In this document: in pieces, positions 14,866-23,500 of the stretch
How the letters are laid out: each line of letters begins with the position of its first letter
Numbering within the stretch: position 1 is the first letter of the stretch
Assembly (NCBI RefSeq): GCF_012273655.1
Contig: NZ_JAAWWP010000009.1
Location: forward strand, 1 to 64,000
Reading direction: 5' to 3'
DNA length: 64,000 nt
From: Streptomyces physcomitrii
GTDB lineage: Bacteria; Actinomycetota; Actinomycetes; Streptomycetales; Streptomycetaceae
The notes under the pieces: model-generated
The model's input: the letters and a program-made list of their open reading frames with translations, nothing else
Told to the model about the DNA's origin: nothing
Databases searched by the model: none
Position numbers and translations under genes: made by a program

Positions 14866-16350
14866 ATGCCCGATCGCCGCACCGTCGCCCTTGTCACGCT
14901 TGGCTGCGCCCGCAACGAGGTGGACTCGGAGGAGCTCGCAGGCCGCTTGGAGGCGGACGGCTGGCAACTCGTCGAGGACGCCGAGAGCGCGGACGTCGCC
15001 GTCGTCAACACCTGCGGCTTCGTCGAAGCCGCCAAGAAGGACTCCGTAGACGCCCTCCTGGAGGCCAACGACCTCAAGGAACACGGCCGCACCCAGGCCG
15101 TGGTCGCGGTCGGCTGCATGGCCGAGCGCTACGGCAAGGAACTCGCCCAGGCACTGCCCGAGGCCGACGGAGTCCTCGGCTTCGACGACTACGCGGACAT
15201 CTCCGACCGGCTGCGGACCATCCTCGGCGGCGGCATCCACGCCTCCCACACCCCCCGCGACCGCCGCAAGCTGCTCCCCGTCAGCCCCGCCGAGCGCCAG
15301 CAGGCGGGCGCGGACGTCGCGCTCCCGGGCCACGGCCCCGCCGACCTGCCCGAGGGCCTCGCCCCGGCCTCGGGCCCGCGCGCCCCGCTGCGCCGCCGCC
15401 TCGGGAACTCCCCGGTGGCCTCGGTGAAGCTGGCCTCCGGCTGCGACCGGCGCTGCTCCTTCTGCGCCATCCCCTCCTTCCGCGGCTCCTTCATCTCCCG
15501 CCGCCCCTCGGACGTCCTCGGTGAGACCCGCTGGCTCGCCGAGCAGGGCGTGAAGGAGATCATGCTGGTCTCCGAGAACAACACCTCGTACGGCAAGGAC
15601 CTCGGCGACATCCGGCTCCTCGACACCCTGCTGCCCGAACTCGCCGCCGTCGACGGCATCGAGCGCGTCCGCGTCAGCTACCTCCAGCCCGCCGAGATGC
15701 GCCCGGACCTCATCCAGGTGCTCACCTCCACCGAGAAGGTCGTGCCCTACTTCGACCTCTCCTTCCAGCACTCGGCCCCGGCCGTGCTGCGCGCCATGCG
15801 GCGCTTCGGGGACACCGACCGCTTCCTCGGGCTCCTGGAGACCATCCGCGCCAAGGCGCCCCAGGCCGGGGTGCGCTCCAACTTCATCGTCGGCTTCCCC
15901 GGCGAGAGCGAGGGCGACCTCGCGGAGCTGGAGCGGTTCCTCACCGGCGCGCGCCTGGACGCGATCGGGGTCTTCGGCTACTCCGACGAGGAGGGCACCG
16001 AAGCGGCCGGATACGAGGAGAAGCTGCCCGAGGACGTGGTCGCCGAACGCCTGGCCCGCGTCTCCCGTCTCGCCGAGGAACTCACCGCCCAGCGCGCCGA
16101 CGAGCGGATCGGTGAGACCGTGGAGGTACTGGTGGAGAGCGACGGCCACCGGGCGGACGAGGAGGGCGAGGTGTACGGCCGCGCGGCCCACCAGGCCCCC
16201 GAGACCGACGGACAGGTACGCCTGAGCGGCGGCGCGGGCCTTCGTATCGGCCGTATCGTCGAGGCGAAGGTGGTGGCCACCGAGGGCGTCGACCTGGTCG
16301 CCGAGCCGATCGGGGTGAGCCACGAGTGTCACGAGGAGGCGGGCAGATGA
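14866..16350 (+). CDS. rimO: Ribosomal protein uS12 methylthiotransferase RimO
   Basis: 494 residues. It adds a methylthio group to the conserved aspartate of ribosomal protein uS12. The N-terminal UPF0004 domain carries the auxiliary-cluster cysteines Cys14, Cys50 and Cys84. The radical-SAM domain has CDRRCSFC (Cys193, Cys197, Cys200), and a C-terminal TRAM-like domain ends the protein. The opening TLGCARNEVDSE and VVNTCGFVEAAKKDS are typical of RimO rather than MiaB. A Pro/Ala-rich insertion (about 140-182) separates the first two domains. It is translationally coupled to pgsA: its TGA overlaps the pgsA ATG (ATGA). MiaB, the tRNA-modifying paralogue, is at 56.6 kb. Confidence 0.95.
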   Translation: MPDRRTVALVTLGCARNEVDSEELAGRLEADGWQLVEDAESADVAVVNTCGFVEAAKKDSVDALLEANDLKEHGRTQAVVAVGCMAERYGKELAQALPEADGVLGFDDYADISDRLRTILGGGIHASHTPRDRRKLLPVSPAERQQAGADVALPGHGPADLPEGLAPASGPRAPLRRRLGNSPVASVKLASGCDRRCSFCAIPSFRGSFISRRPSDVLGETRWLAEQGVKEIMLVSENNTSYGKDLGDIRLLDTLLPELAAVDGIERVRVSYLQPAEMRPDLIQVLTSTEKVVPYFDLSFQHSAPAVLRAMRRFGDTDRFLGLLETIRAKAPQAGVRSNFIVGFPGESEGDLAELERFLTGARLDAIGVFGYSDEEGTEAAGYEEKLPEDVVAERLARVSRLAEELTAQRADERIGETVEVLVESDGHRADEEGEVYGRAAHQAPETDGQVRLSGGAGLRIGRIVEAKVVATEGVDLVAEPIGVSHECHEEAGR

Positions 16351-17174
16351 CCGGAGTTCCGGCGTCCGCCGCGGGTGGCTCCGGCGCCTCGGCGGCGAAG
16401 CCGGTGCGCGGGGGAAAGCCGGGCGGCCCGGCCGTCAGGCAGGCCAGCCTCTGGAACGTCGCCAACCTCCTGACCATGGTCCGGCTGCTGCTCGTGCCCG
16501 CCTTCGTGGCGCTGCTGCTCACCGGCGGCGGATACGACCCGGCCTGGCGCTCGCTGGCCTGGGCCGCCTTCGCCATCGCCATGATCACCGACCTCTTCGA
16601 CGGCCACCTGGCGCGCACGTACAACCTGGTGACCGACTTCGGCAAGATCGCCGACCCGATCGCGGACAAGGCGATCATGGGGGCCGCGCTGATCTGCCTC
16701 TCCGGCCTCGGCGATCTGCCGTGGTGGGTGACCGCGGTGATCCTCGCCCGGGAGCTGGGCATCACCGTGCTGCGGTTCTGGGTCATCAGATTCGGCGTCA
16801 TCCCCGCCAGCCGCGGCGGCAAGCTGAAGACGCTCGCCCAGGGCACCGCGGTCGGCATGTACGTACTGGCCCTGACCGGCCCGCTGGCCACCCTGCGGTT
16901 CTGGGTGATGGCCCTGGCCGTCGTCCTCACCGTGGTCACCGGACTCGACTACATCCAGCAGGCCGTGGTGCTGCGCCGTCGCGGCAAGGCGGCGCAGGCC
17001 CGCGCGCTGGCCGCCCCCGGCGAGCACGGGCCGCTGCTCCCGGCCGGGGCCGCCCCGGAGACCGAACCGGTCAGCGGCGACGGCACCCTGCCCGGGTTCG
17101 GCAGGGCGGCGGGCGCCGCCCACGAGAGCGGGGGCGGGGAAGCCGCCCCGCGGGAGCCGGTGGAGCGCGAGTGA
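16347..17174 (+). CDS. pgsA: CDP-alcohol phosphatidyltransferase (phosphatidylglycerophosphate synthase type)
   Basis: 275 residues, integral membrane. The CDP-alcohol phosphotransferase signature D-x2-D-G-x2-A-R-x8-G-x3-D-x3-D is complete: Asp82, Asp85-Gly86, Ala89-Arg90, Gly99, Asp103 and Asp107, within DLFDGHLAR...ADPIADK. About five membrane helices follow, and then a 65-residue polar tail. It probably makes phosphatidylglycerol phosphate from CDP-diacylglycerol and glycerol-3-phosphate; the exact alcohol cannot be read from the motif. Start: ATG at 16347 overlaps the rimO stop and has GAGGAGG at 16333-16339; an upstream GTG (16326) is less likely. Its own stop overlaps the cinA start (GTGA), so rimO-pgsA-cinA form one translationally coupled unit. 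Confidence 0.9.
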   Translation: MTGVPASAAGGSGASAAKPVRGGKPGGPAVRQASLWNVANLLTMVRLLLVPAFVALLLTGGGYDPAWRSLAWAAFAIAMITDLFDGHLARTYNLVTDFGKIADPIADKAIMGAALICLSGLGDLPWWVTAVILARELGITVLRFWVIRFGVIPASRGGKLKTLAQGTAVGMYVLALTGPLATLRFWVMALAVVLTVVTGLDYIQQAVVLRRRGKAAQARALAAPGEHGPLLPAGAAPETEPVSGDGTLPGFGRAAGAAHESGGGEAAPREPVERE

Positions 17175-17698
17175 CCCAGCAGCCCGCCGCCGAGGTACTG
17201 CGCCTGTTGCAGGCGCGGCAGCAGACGCTCGCCGTAGCCGAGTCGCTGACCGGCGGGCTCGTTGCGAGCGATCTCACATCCGTCGCCGGGGCCTCGGCCG
17301 TCTTCCGCGGCTCGGTCACCGCCTACGCCACCGAGCTGAAGCAGCGGATCCTCGGCGTCGACGGGGCGCTGCTCGCCGCCCGCGGCGCGGTGGACGCCCA
17401 GGTCGCGGGGGAGATGGCGCGGGGCGTGCGTGCGGTACTCGGCGCGGACTGGGGCCTTGCCACCACCGGTGTCGCGGGCCCGGAGCCGCAGGACGGGCAG
17501 CCCGTGGGCACCGTCTTCGTGGCGTTCGCGGGTCCCTCCGGAGAGGAGAAAGTGGCCGCACTGCGGTTGAACGGCGACCGGGCGGAAATCCGTAGGGAGA
17601 GTGCACGGAGCGTGCTCGCGATGCTCCGCGCACACCTTCTGGGCCGACCGGCGCGGAACGAGCGGACACAGGATACGGAAGAATACGGGGGGACTTGA
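17171..17698 (+). CDS. cinA: CinA C-terminal-type nicotinamide-nucleotide amidohydrolase
   Basis: 175 residues, a stand-alone CinA C-terminal (PncC) domain. Family landmarks: the AESLTGGLVASDLTSVAGASAVFRGSV region near the N-terminus and TTGVAGPEPQDGQPVGTVFVA. The enzyme class deamidates nicotinamide mononucleotide in pyridine nucleotide salvage. The N-terminal MoCF domain of full-length CinA is absent, as is usual in actinobacteria. Start: GTG at 17171 overlapping the pgsA stop. The stop codon overlaps the ATG of a 37-codon ORF (TGATG) that leads into clgR, consistent with the name ClgR (a Clp regulator found beside cinA). Confidence 0.92.
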   Translation: MTQQPAAEVLRLLQARQQTLAVAESLTGGLVASDLTSVAGASAVFRGSVTAYATELKQRILGVDGALLAARGAVDAQVAGEMARGVRAVLGADWGLATTGVAGPEPQDGQPVGTVFVAFAGPSGEEKVAALRLNGDRAEIRRESARSVLAMLRAHLLGRPARNERTQDTEEYGGT

Positions 17699-17811
17699 TG
17701 TTTGCAGCCCTGAGTGAACACGACATCGTCCCCCGCACGACCGCGGCGCTAGGCGGTACGGTGGGGCGAGAAGGATGCGGCTACACGGTCCGAGGAGGGA
17801 GCCACCGATGA
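17698..17811 (+). CDS. Small ORF bridging cinA and clgR
   Basis: 37 residues, starting MFAALSEHDIVPRTTAALGG. The ATG overlaps the cinA stop (TGATG) and its TGA overlaps the clgR ATG (ATGA), so ribosomes could pass cinA-small ORF-clgR without leaving the message. It could be a real peptide, a coupling device setting ClgR synthesis, or chance. Chance open frames of this length are common at this GC content, so confidence is low. I recognise no domain. Confidence 0.3.
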   Translation: MFAALSEHDIVPRTTAALGGTVGREGCGYTVRGGSHR

Positions 17812-18182
17812 TTCTGCTCCGTCGCCTGCTGGGTGACGTGCTGCGTCGGCAGCGCCAGCGCCAGGGCCGTACTCTGCGCGAAGTCTCCTCGTCCGCCCGA
17901 GTCTCTCTCGGCTATCTCTCCGAGGTGGAGCGGGGGCAGAAGGAGGCTTCCTCCGAGCTGCTCTCCGCCATCTGCGACGCGCTTGATGTACGGATGTCCG
18001 AACTCATGCGTGAGGTCAGCGACGACCTCGCACTCGCCGAGCTGGCCGAGTCGGCAGCCGCCACCGAACCGGTGCCCACGCCGGTGCGTTCGATGCTGGG
18101 TTCTGTGTCGGTGACCGGTGTGCCACCGGAACGCGTGACGATCAAGGCGCCCGCCGAGGCGGTCGACGTGGTCGCCGCCTGA
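17808..18182 (+). CDS. clgR: ClgR-type transcriptional activator of Clp protease genes
   Basis: 124 residues. A Cro/C1 HTH covers about residues 8-65 (RQRQRQGRTLREVSSSARVSLGYLSEVERGQ region, very typical of ClgR/PopR). ClgR activates clpP and other proteolysis and stress genes in actinobacteria and is itself degraded by ClpP proteases through its C-terminal residues. Here the chain ends VDVVAA; the final Ala-Ala agrees with that degron. Start: ATG at 17808, with GAGGAGGG (17792-17799) well spaced; an in-frame ATG at 17775 is less likely. Downstream is dpsB, separated by a hairpin, so the two are probably independent. Confidence 0.92.
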   Translation: MILLRRLLGDVLRRQRQRQGRTLREVSSSARVSLGYLSEVERGQKEASSELLSAICDALDVRMSELMREVSDDLALAELAESAAATEPVPTPVRSMLGSVSVTGVPPERVTIKAPAEAVDVVAA

Positions 18183-18200
18183 TTCCCGCGCCTGCCGGAG

Positions 18201-18244
18201 CCCCGGCCGGGGCAGGGTCCGCACAGGATCCGCCGCGGCCGGGG
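18201..18244 (+). terminator. Possible terminator after clgR
   Basis: CCCCGGCC (18201-18208) pairs with GGCCGGGG (18237-18244); the loop is long (28 nt) but contains GGATCC. A short T-rich tail (TTTCGCCTTT) follows. Confidence 0.4.
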
Positions 18245-18400
18245 TTTCGCCTTTCCTCGTTCCTTTCGAGATGCCCTACTGAGCCCCCGTCTGCGCCTTT
18301 TGCGGCTCTTCACCGAAATGTTTCCTTTGCTCTTGTGTGACATGGTGGAACAAGTCCGGGGAAGACGTGGGGGAGCAGACGAAGCAATCGGAGGATTCGG

Positions 18401-18871
18401 ATGTACGTCGTGAAGAGCCCGCTGGCCGATGCGGACCTGAAGGTCGTCTCGGAAGCACTGCAGGGCGCGCTGGTCGACCTGGTGGACCTCTCCCTGGTGG
18501 CCAAGCAGGTTCACTGGAATGTCGTCGGCCCCCGATTCCGTACGGTGCATCTGCAGCTCGACGAGGTCGTCACCAGCGCCCGCACCCACTCCGACACCGT
18601 GGCCGAGCGGGCGTCCACCCTGGGTGTCTCGCCGGACGGGCGCGTGGTGACCGTCGCGCAGAGCAGCGGGATCGACAAGGTCGCCGAGGGCTGGATCAAG
18701 GACACCGACGCCGTGGAGACGCTGGTGAAGGCGCTCGGCTCGGTCATCACCAGGATGCGTGAGCGGGTCACCGTCACCGCCGACCCGGACCCGGTGAGCC
18801 AGGACATCCTCATCGCGGTCACCGCCGACCTGGAGAAGCACCACTGGATGTTCCAGGCCGAGAACGGCTGA
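18401..18871 (+). CDS. dpsB: Dps-family ferritin-like protein
   Basis: 156 residues. A Dps miniferritin that oxidises and stores iron and protects DNA. The inter-subunit ferroxidase residues are all present with the spacing of E. coli Dps: His38, His50, Asp54, Asp65 and Glu69 (VHWNVVGPRFRTVH...LDEVV...THSDTVAER). Unlike E. coli Dps, it has almost no N-terminal lysine-rich tail, so direct DNA binding is doubtful. I equate it with DpsB of S. coelicolor from its position beside clgR. Start: ATG at 18401 with GGAGG at 18390-18394. A strong terminator follows at 18940. Confidence 0.93.
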   Translation: MYVVKSPLADADLKVVSEALQGALVDLVDLSLVAKQVHWNVVGPRFRTVHLQLDEVVTSARTHSDTVAERASTLGVSPDGRVVTVAQSSGIDKVAEGWIKDTDAVETLVKALGSVITRMRERVTVTADPDPVSQDILIAVTADLEKHHWMFQAENG

Positions 18872-18939
18872 GCAGCAGCCGCACCCGAGACCCCCTGCGG
18901 CGCGTGACACCGCGCCGGGGCCTCAGGGACCACCGGGCA

Positions 18940-18968
18940 AGCCCCGGCCGCGCACTGCGGCCGGGGCT
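18940..18968 (+). terminator. Terminator after dpsB
   Basis: AGCCCCGGCCGC (18940-18951), loop GCACT, GCGGCCGGGGCT (18957-18968): a perfect 12-bp stem. The rest of the 18872-19206 gap holds nothing else I can support. Confidence 0.85.
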
Positions 18969-19206
18969 CGCCGCATGTCCGGGACGGGCAGGCGCCGGAC
19001 TGTTCCTGCCGGAGCGCCGGTGCCGACCCCGAACCGTTCCTGGTGCGGGCCCGCGGCCCCCGGGTGAGACTGGTCCGCGGAGGTCGATGCCGGATGCCTG
19101 TGTGCTGCGGTCATGACGTTCCGTACGAGGACGGTCGCCGCCCGTGCCCCTGCCAGGGTGCCGCCGGAGGCCGGGCCCCTGGGCTCCGGCGGCGGGAGGT
19201 GGCCCC

Positions 19207-19689
19207 GTGGCCGGGCGAATAGGCCGCTGGGGGGCGGCGCTGCTGCTGGGCGGCCTGTGGTGGGTGGCCGTGCTGCGGCTCGCCTTCTCGCCGGGCGCCG
19301 GGGTCCTTGAGGGCACGGTGGCCGCGGGCGGCTGGGGGTTGAGCGTGCTGCCGGTGCACTGCGTACCGCGGGGGCGGGCCCGTCGGGTGGATACGGGGAG
19401 CGCGGGCGGCCGGGAGTGGGCGGGCTCCGGGGGGCCCTACGGGGCGGAGGGGTGGGACGGGTATCCGGCGGGACCGTATGGGCCGGGGGTCCGAGACGGG
19501 TATCCGGCAGGACCGTACGGGCCGGAGGTGCGGGAGGAGTATCCGGCGTCCTGGGGCGGGCTGCCCAGCTCTGGGGGAGAGCCGCCCGGGCCGTGGGACG
19601 GGTCCCCGGCGCCATGGGGTGAGCCCCCGGGTTCGGTGGGTGAGCCGCCTGGGTCGTGGGAGGAGCCCCGGGGGAGGCAGGGGACGTAG
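19207..19689 (+). CDS. Small single-TM protein with GYPAGPYGP repeats (hypothetical)
   Basis: 160 residues; I do not recognise a family. One membrane helix (about residues 8-28, WGAALLLGGLWWVAVLRLAF) is followed by a Gly/Pro/Tyr-rich tail with repeats of GYPAGPYGP (at least two good copies and one decayed) and PPG/PPGSW motifs. Such tails are usually disordered. Start: GTG at 19207 with GGGAGG (19194-19199) 7 nt upstream; the frame is open to 19144. It ends 32 bp from the convergent nei gene. The low-complexity tail makes me cautious, but the ribosome site and TM helix favour a real gene. Confidence 0.5.
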   Translation: MAGRIGRWGAALLLGGLWWVAVLRLAFSPGAGVLEGTVAAGGWGLSVLPVHCVPRGRARRVDTGSAGGREWAGSGGPYGAEGWDGYPAGPYGPGVRDGYPAGPYGPEVREEYPASWGGLPSSGGEPPGPWDGSPAPWGEPPGSVGEPPGSWEEPRGRQGT

Positions 19690-19721
19690 GGGAGGTCGGC
19701 GTCGGGCCGTGGCTCGGGAGT

Positions 19722-20537
19722 TCAGCGGGGCCGGGGTGCCGGTGCCGGGGCGGGGCCGTGCTGGCAGTGGGGGCACCAGTAGGTGGGGCGTTCGCGGCCC
19801 GGCTCGCCCTGGTCGGCGCGGCGGATCGGGGTGCCGCAGCGCAGGCAGGGGCGGGGGGCGCGGCCGTAGACGTAGTGGCGCTGGTCGCGGCGGCCGGTGG
19901 TGCTGCGCATCGGGCGGTCGCGGTTGGCCTCCAGGGCGCGCTGGGCGAGGGCGGGCAGCCGCTCCGCCGCGGGCCGGGGGAGTTCGCCGACCGGGAGCCA
20001 GGGGGTGGCGCCCACCAGGAAGCAGATCTCCGACTTGTAGATGTTGCCGATACCGGCGAGGTTGCGCTGGTCGAGGAGGGCCTCGCCGAGTTCCCTGCCG
20101 GGCTCGGTGCGGAGGTTGGCCAGGGCCTGCTCGGCGTCCCAGTCCGCCCCGAGCAGATCGGGGCCGAGGTGTCCGACGGCGCCCTGTTCGTCGGCGGTCC
20201 GCAGCAGTTCCAGTACGGGCAGGCGGTAGCCGACCGCGGTGTGCCCCGCGTTGCCGAGGACCGCGCGGATCTGGTGGCCGGGGCCGCCGCGCCAGCGCTC
20301 GCCGACGCCGAAGACCCGCCAGGAGCCCTCCATGCCGAGGTGGGTGTGGAGGGTGAGCCCGCCCTCGAACCGGCTGAGGAGGTGCTTTCCGCGCGCGACG
20401 ACCTCCAGGACCCGGCGGCCCCGGAGGTCGGCCGTCGCGAACCGCGGCACCCGCAGATCGCACCGGGTCACCTCCTGCCCGGCGAGCGCGGTGCGCAGCT
20501 TGCCGGCCGCCTGCCAGACGGAGTCACCTTCGGGCAT
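19722..20537 (-). CDS. nei: Endonuclease VIII-type DNA glycosylase (Fpg/Nei family)
   Basis: 271 residues. A bifunctional base-excision glycosylase/AP lyase for oxidised bases. The N-terminus MPEGDSV has the catalytic Pro2-Glu3; PEGD is Nei-like (Fpg has PELP). A conserved lysine sits in ARGKHLL, and the helix-two-turn-helix motif GIGNIYKSEICF is present. The C-terminal zinc finger is CLRC-x20-CPHC. It is the second gene of an lhr-nei pair, 39 bp after lhr. The same pairing occurs in Mycobacterium (nei2 next to lhr), pointing to a shared repair role. Confidence 0.92.
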   Translation of the reverse strand: MPEGDSVWQAAGKLRTALAGQEVTRCDLRVPRFATADLRGRRVLEVVARGKHLLSRFEGGLTLHTHLGMEGSWRVFGVGERWRGGPGHQIRAVLGNAGHTAVGYRLPVLELLRTADEQGAVGHLGPDLLGADWDAEQALANLRTEPGRELGEALLDQRNLAGIGNIYKSEICFLVGATPWLPVGELPRPAAERLPALAQRALEANRDRPMRSTTGRRDQRHYVYGRAPRPCLRCGTPIRRADQGEPGRERPTYWCPHCQHGPAPAPAPRPR

Positions 20538-20576
20538 GGCACCAGGGTGGCACGGGGCCGCGGGCCTTCGGTCCGC

Positions 20577-23500
20577 TCATGCCCGCAGCCGCAGTCCCCG
20601 CGGGGTGGCGTGGAAGCCCGCGTTCTCCAGTACGGGGCCGAGGGGCGAGGTCAGCGCGGGGGCGCCGTTGATGCGCTCCACGGTGACCGTGCCGAGCGAG
20701 CCGGTGGCGGCCGCGGCGGCCAGGGAGGCGGCGGCAGCGGCGAGCCGGGAATCCTCCACGGCGTCGGCGGCGCTCTCCGCGGGGGCCCAGGCGAGCAGGG
20801 TCTTGCCGCCGCGCTCCATGTACAGCGTCAGCTCGCCGTCCACCAGGACCACCAGGGAACCCGCCTTGCGGCCCGGTTTGTGGTTCGCGCCCGGCGGGGG
20901 CTCCGGCCACGGCAGGGCGGCGCCGTAGGCGTTCGCCGGGTCGGCGGCGGCCAGTACCACGGTCCGCTGCGCCGTGCCCGCGGCGGGGGCGGGGCGGGGG
21001 TAGCCGTCCGCGTAGGTGGACTCGCCCGCGGCGGGCAGGGCCGCCGCGCGCTCGCGGGCGGTGGCCGCGGCGCGCAGCCGGTCCACGGCGCCGTCCATCG
21101 CGAACTGGGCCGCGCCGAGGCCCTCGACCACATAGCCGCGGCGGGCCTGGCCGCTCTCCTCGAAGGCGGACAGCACTCGGTAGACCGCGGCGAAGCCGCC
21201 CTCGACGCCTTCCGCGCCGACCGCCCCGCGGGTGACCACACCGTGCCGGTCGAGGAGCGTCCGGGCCCGGGCATGCGCCCGCACGGTGGCATCCGGTTCC
21301 GGGGAGGGCAGCAGCGACCAGCGCCCGGCGACCGTCGGCGGGCCGGTGCGCGAGGCCGTACGGGCGGCCGCGGTCAGGCTCCCGTACCGGCCCCGGGGCA
21401 CGCTCCGCTTGGCCCGGTGGGCGGTGGATCCCGCGGTGCGGCCCGAGCCGAGCAGTGCCCGCATCGGGGCGAGAGTGTCGTTGGTCAGCCGGCCCGACCA
21501 GGCCAGATCCCAGAGGGCGTCGGCGAGTTGGGGGTCGGTGGCCTCCGGGTGGGTGGTGGCGCGTACCTGGTCGGCGATCTGGCGGAAGAAGAGCCCGTAC
21601 CCGCCCGCGAGGGTGTCCAGGACCGACTGGTGCAGCGGGGAGAGTTCGAGCGGATGCGGGGGCGGCAGGAGCAGCGGGGCGGTGTCGGCGAGGTAGAGGC
21701 TGACCCAGCCGTCCTTGCCGGGCAGCGCCCCCGCCCCCGCCCAGAGCAGCTCGCCCGCGGAGGTGAGCTCGTCGAGCAGCGCGGGGGTGTAGCCGCTGAC
21801 CCGGGAGGGCAGGACAAGCCGTTCGAGCGCGGAGGCCGGGACCGAGGCGCCCTGGAGCTGCTCCACCGCGCGCACCAGGCCGTCGATGCCGCGCAGCCCG
21901 TGGCCGCCGAGGTTCTGCCACTGCGGCAGGAACTGGGCGAGCGCGGCCGGGGGCACCGGCTCCAGCTCTTGGCGCAGCGCGGCGAGGGAGCGTCTGCGGA
22001 GCCTGCGCAGCACGGTGGCGTCGCACCACTCCTGGCCGATGCCCGCGGGATGGAACTCGCCCTCCACCACCCGGCCGCCCGCGGCGAGACGCTTCAGGGC
22101 GCCCTCGGTGACCGCGCCGCCGAGCCCGAAGCGCGCCGCCGCGGCGCTGGTGGTGAACGGCCCGTGGGTGCGGGCGAAGCGGGCCAGCAGATCGCCGAGC
22201 GGATCCTTGACCGGTTCGGTGAAGGCCTCGGGCACCCCCACCGGCAGCGCGGTGCCCAGCGCGTCCCGCAGCCGCCCCGCGTCCTCGACGGCGGCCCAGT
22301 GGTCCCGCCCCGCGAGCCGTACCCGGATCGCCCGGCGGGCGGCGGCCAGCTCCTCGGCCCAGCCCTCCTCGGCGCCCCGCTCGGCCAGCTCCACGGCGGT
22401 CAGCGGACCGAGGAGGCGCAGCAGATCGGCCACGCCCTCGGAGTCCTTCACCCGGCGGTCCTCGGTCAGCCACTGGAGTTCGCGCTCCAGCTCGGTGAGG
22501 ACCTCGGCGTCCAGCAACTCCCGCAGCTCCGCCTGGCCGAGCAGCTCCGCGAGCAGCCGGGAGTCCAGCGAGAGCGCCGCGGCACGGCGCTCGGCCAGCG
22601 GCGAGTCCCCCTCGTAGAGGAACTGCGCTACATAGCCGAAGAGCAGGGAGCGCGCGAAGGGGGAGGGCTCGGGGGTGGTGACCTCGACCAGGCGCACCGA
22701 GCGGGACTCGATGTCGCCCATCAGCTCCGTCAGGCCCGGTACGTCGAAGACGTCCTGGAGGCATTCGCGGACCGCTTCCAGGACGATCGGGAAGGAGCCG
22801 AACTCCCCGGCCACCTCCAGGAGCTGGGCCGAGCGCTGGCGCTGCTGCCACAGCGGGGTGCGCCGCCCCGGGCTGCGGCGGGGCAGCAGCAGCGCGCGAG
22901 CCGCGCACTCGCGGAAGCGGGAGGCGAACAGGGCGGAGCCGCCGACCTGTTCGGTGACGAGCCGGTCCACCTCGCCCCGGTCGAAGGCGACATCGGCCGC
23001 GCCGAGGGGTGCCTTCTCGCTGTCGTACTCGGTGCCCGCCCGCATCGGGTCCTGGTCGAGCAGGTCCAGGCTCATCAGACCGGCGTCGGGCAGCCGCAGC
23101 ACGATGCCGTCGTCGGCGTGCATGACCTGCGCGTCCATCCCGAACCGCTCGGTCAGGCGAGCCCCGAGGGCGAGCGCCCAGGGGGCGTGGACCTGGGCGC
23201 CGAAGGGGGAGTGGACGACCACCCGCCAGTCCCCCAGCTCGTCCCGGAAGCGCTCGACGACGATGGTGCGGTCGTCGGGGATGTGGCCGCAGGCCTCCCG
23301 CTGCTCGCCCAGATAGGCGAGGACATTGTCCGCGGCCCAGGCGTCTAGGCCCGCCGCCAGCAGCCGCAGCCGGGCGTCCTCCTCGCCGAGCGCGGCGATC
23401 TCACGCAGGAACGCGCCCAGCGCCCGGCCGAGTTCGAGGGGGCGGCCGAGCTGGTCGCCCTTCCAGAACGGCAGCCGCCCCGGCACCCCCGGCGCGGGCG

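Noticed and set aside
19656..23348. 1230-codon open frame antisense to nei and lhr
   Set aside because: Shadow of two recognised repair genes; Gly/Ala/Arg-rich without domains.
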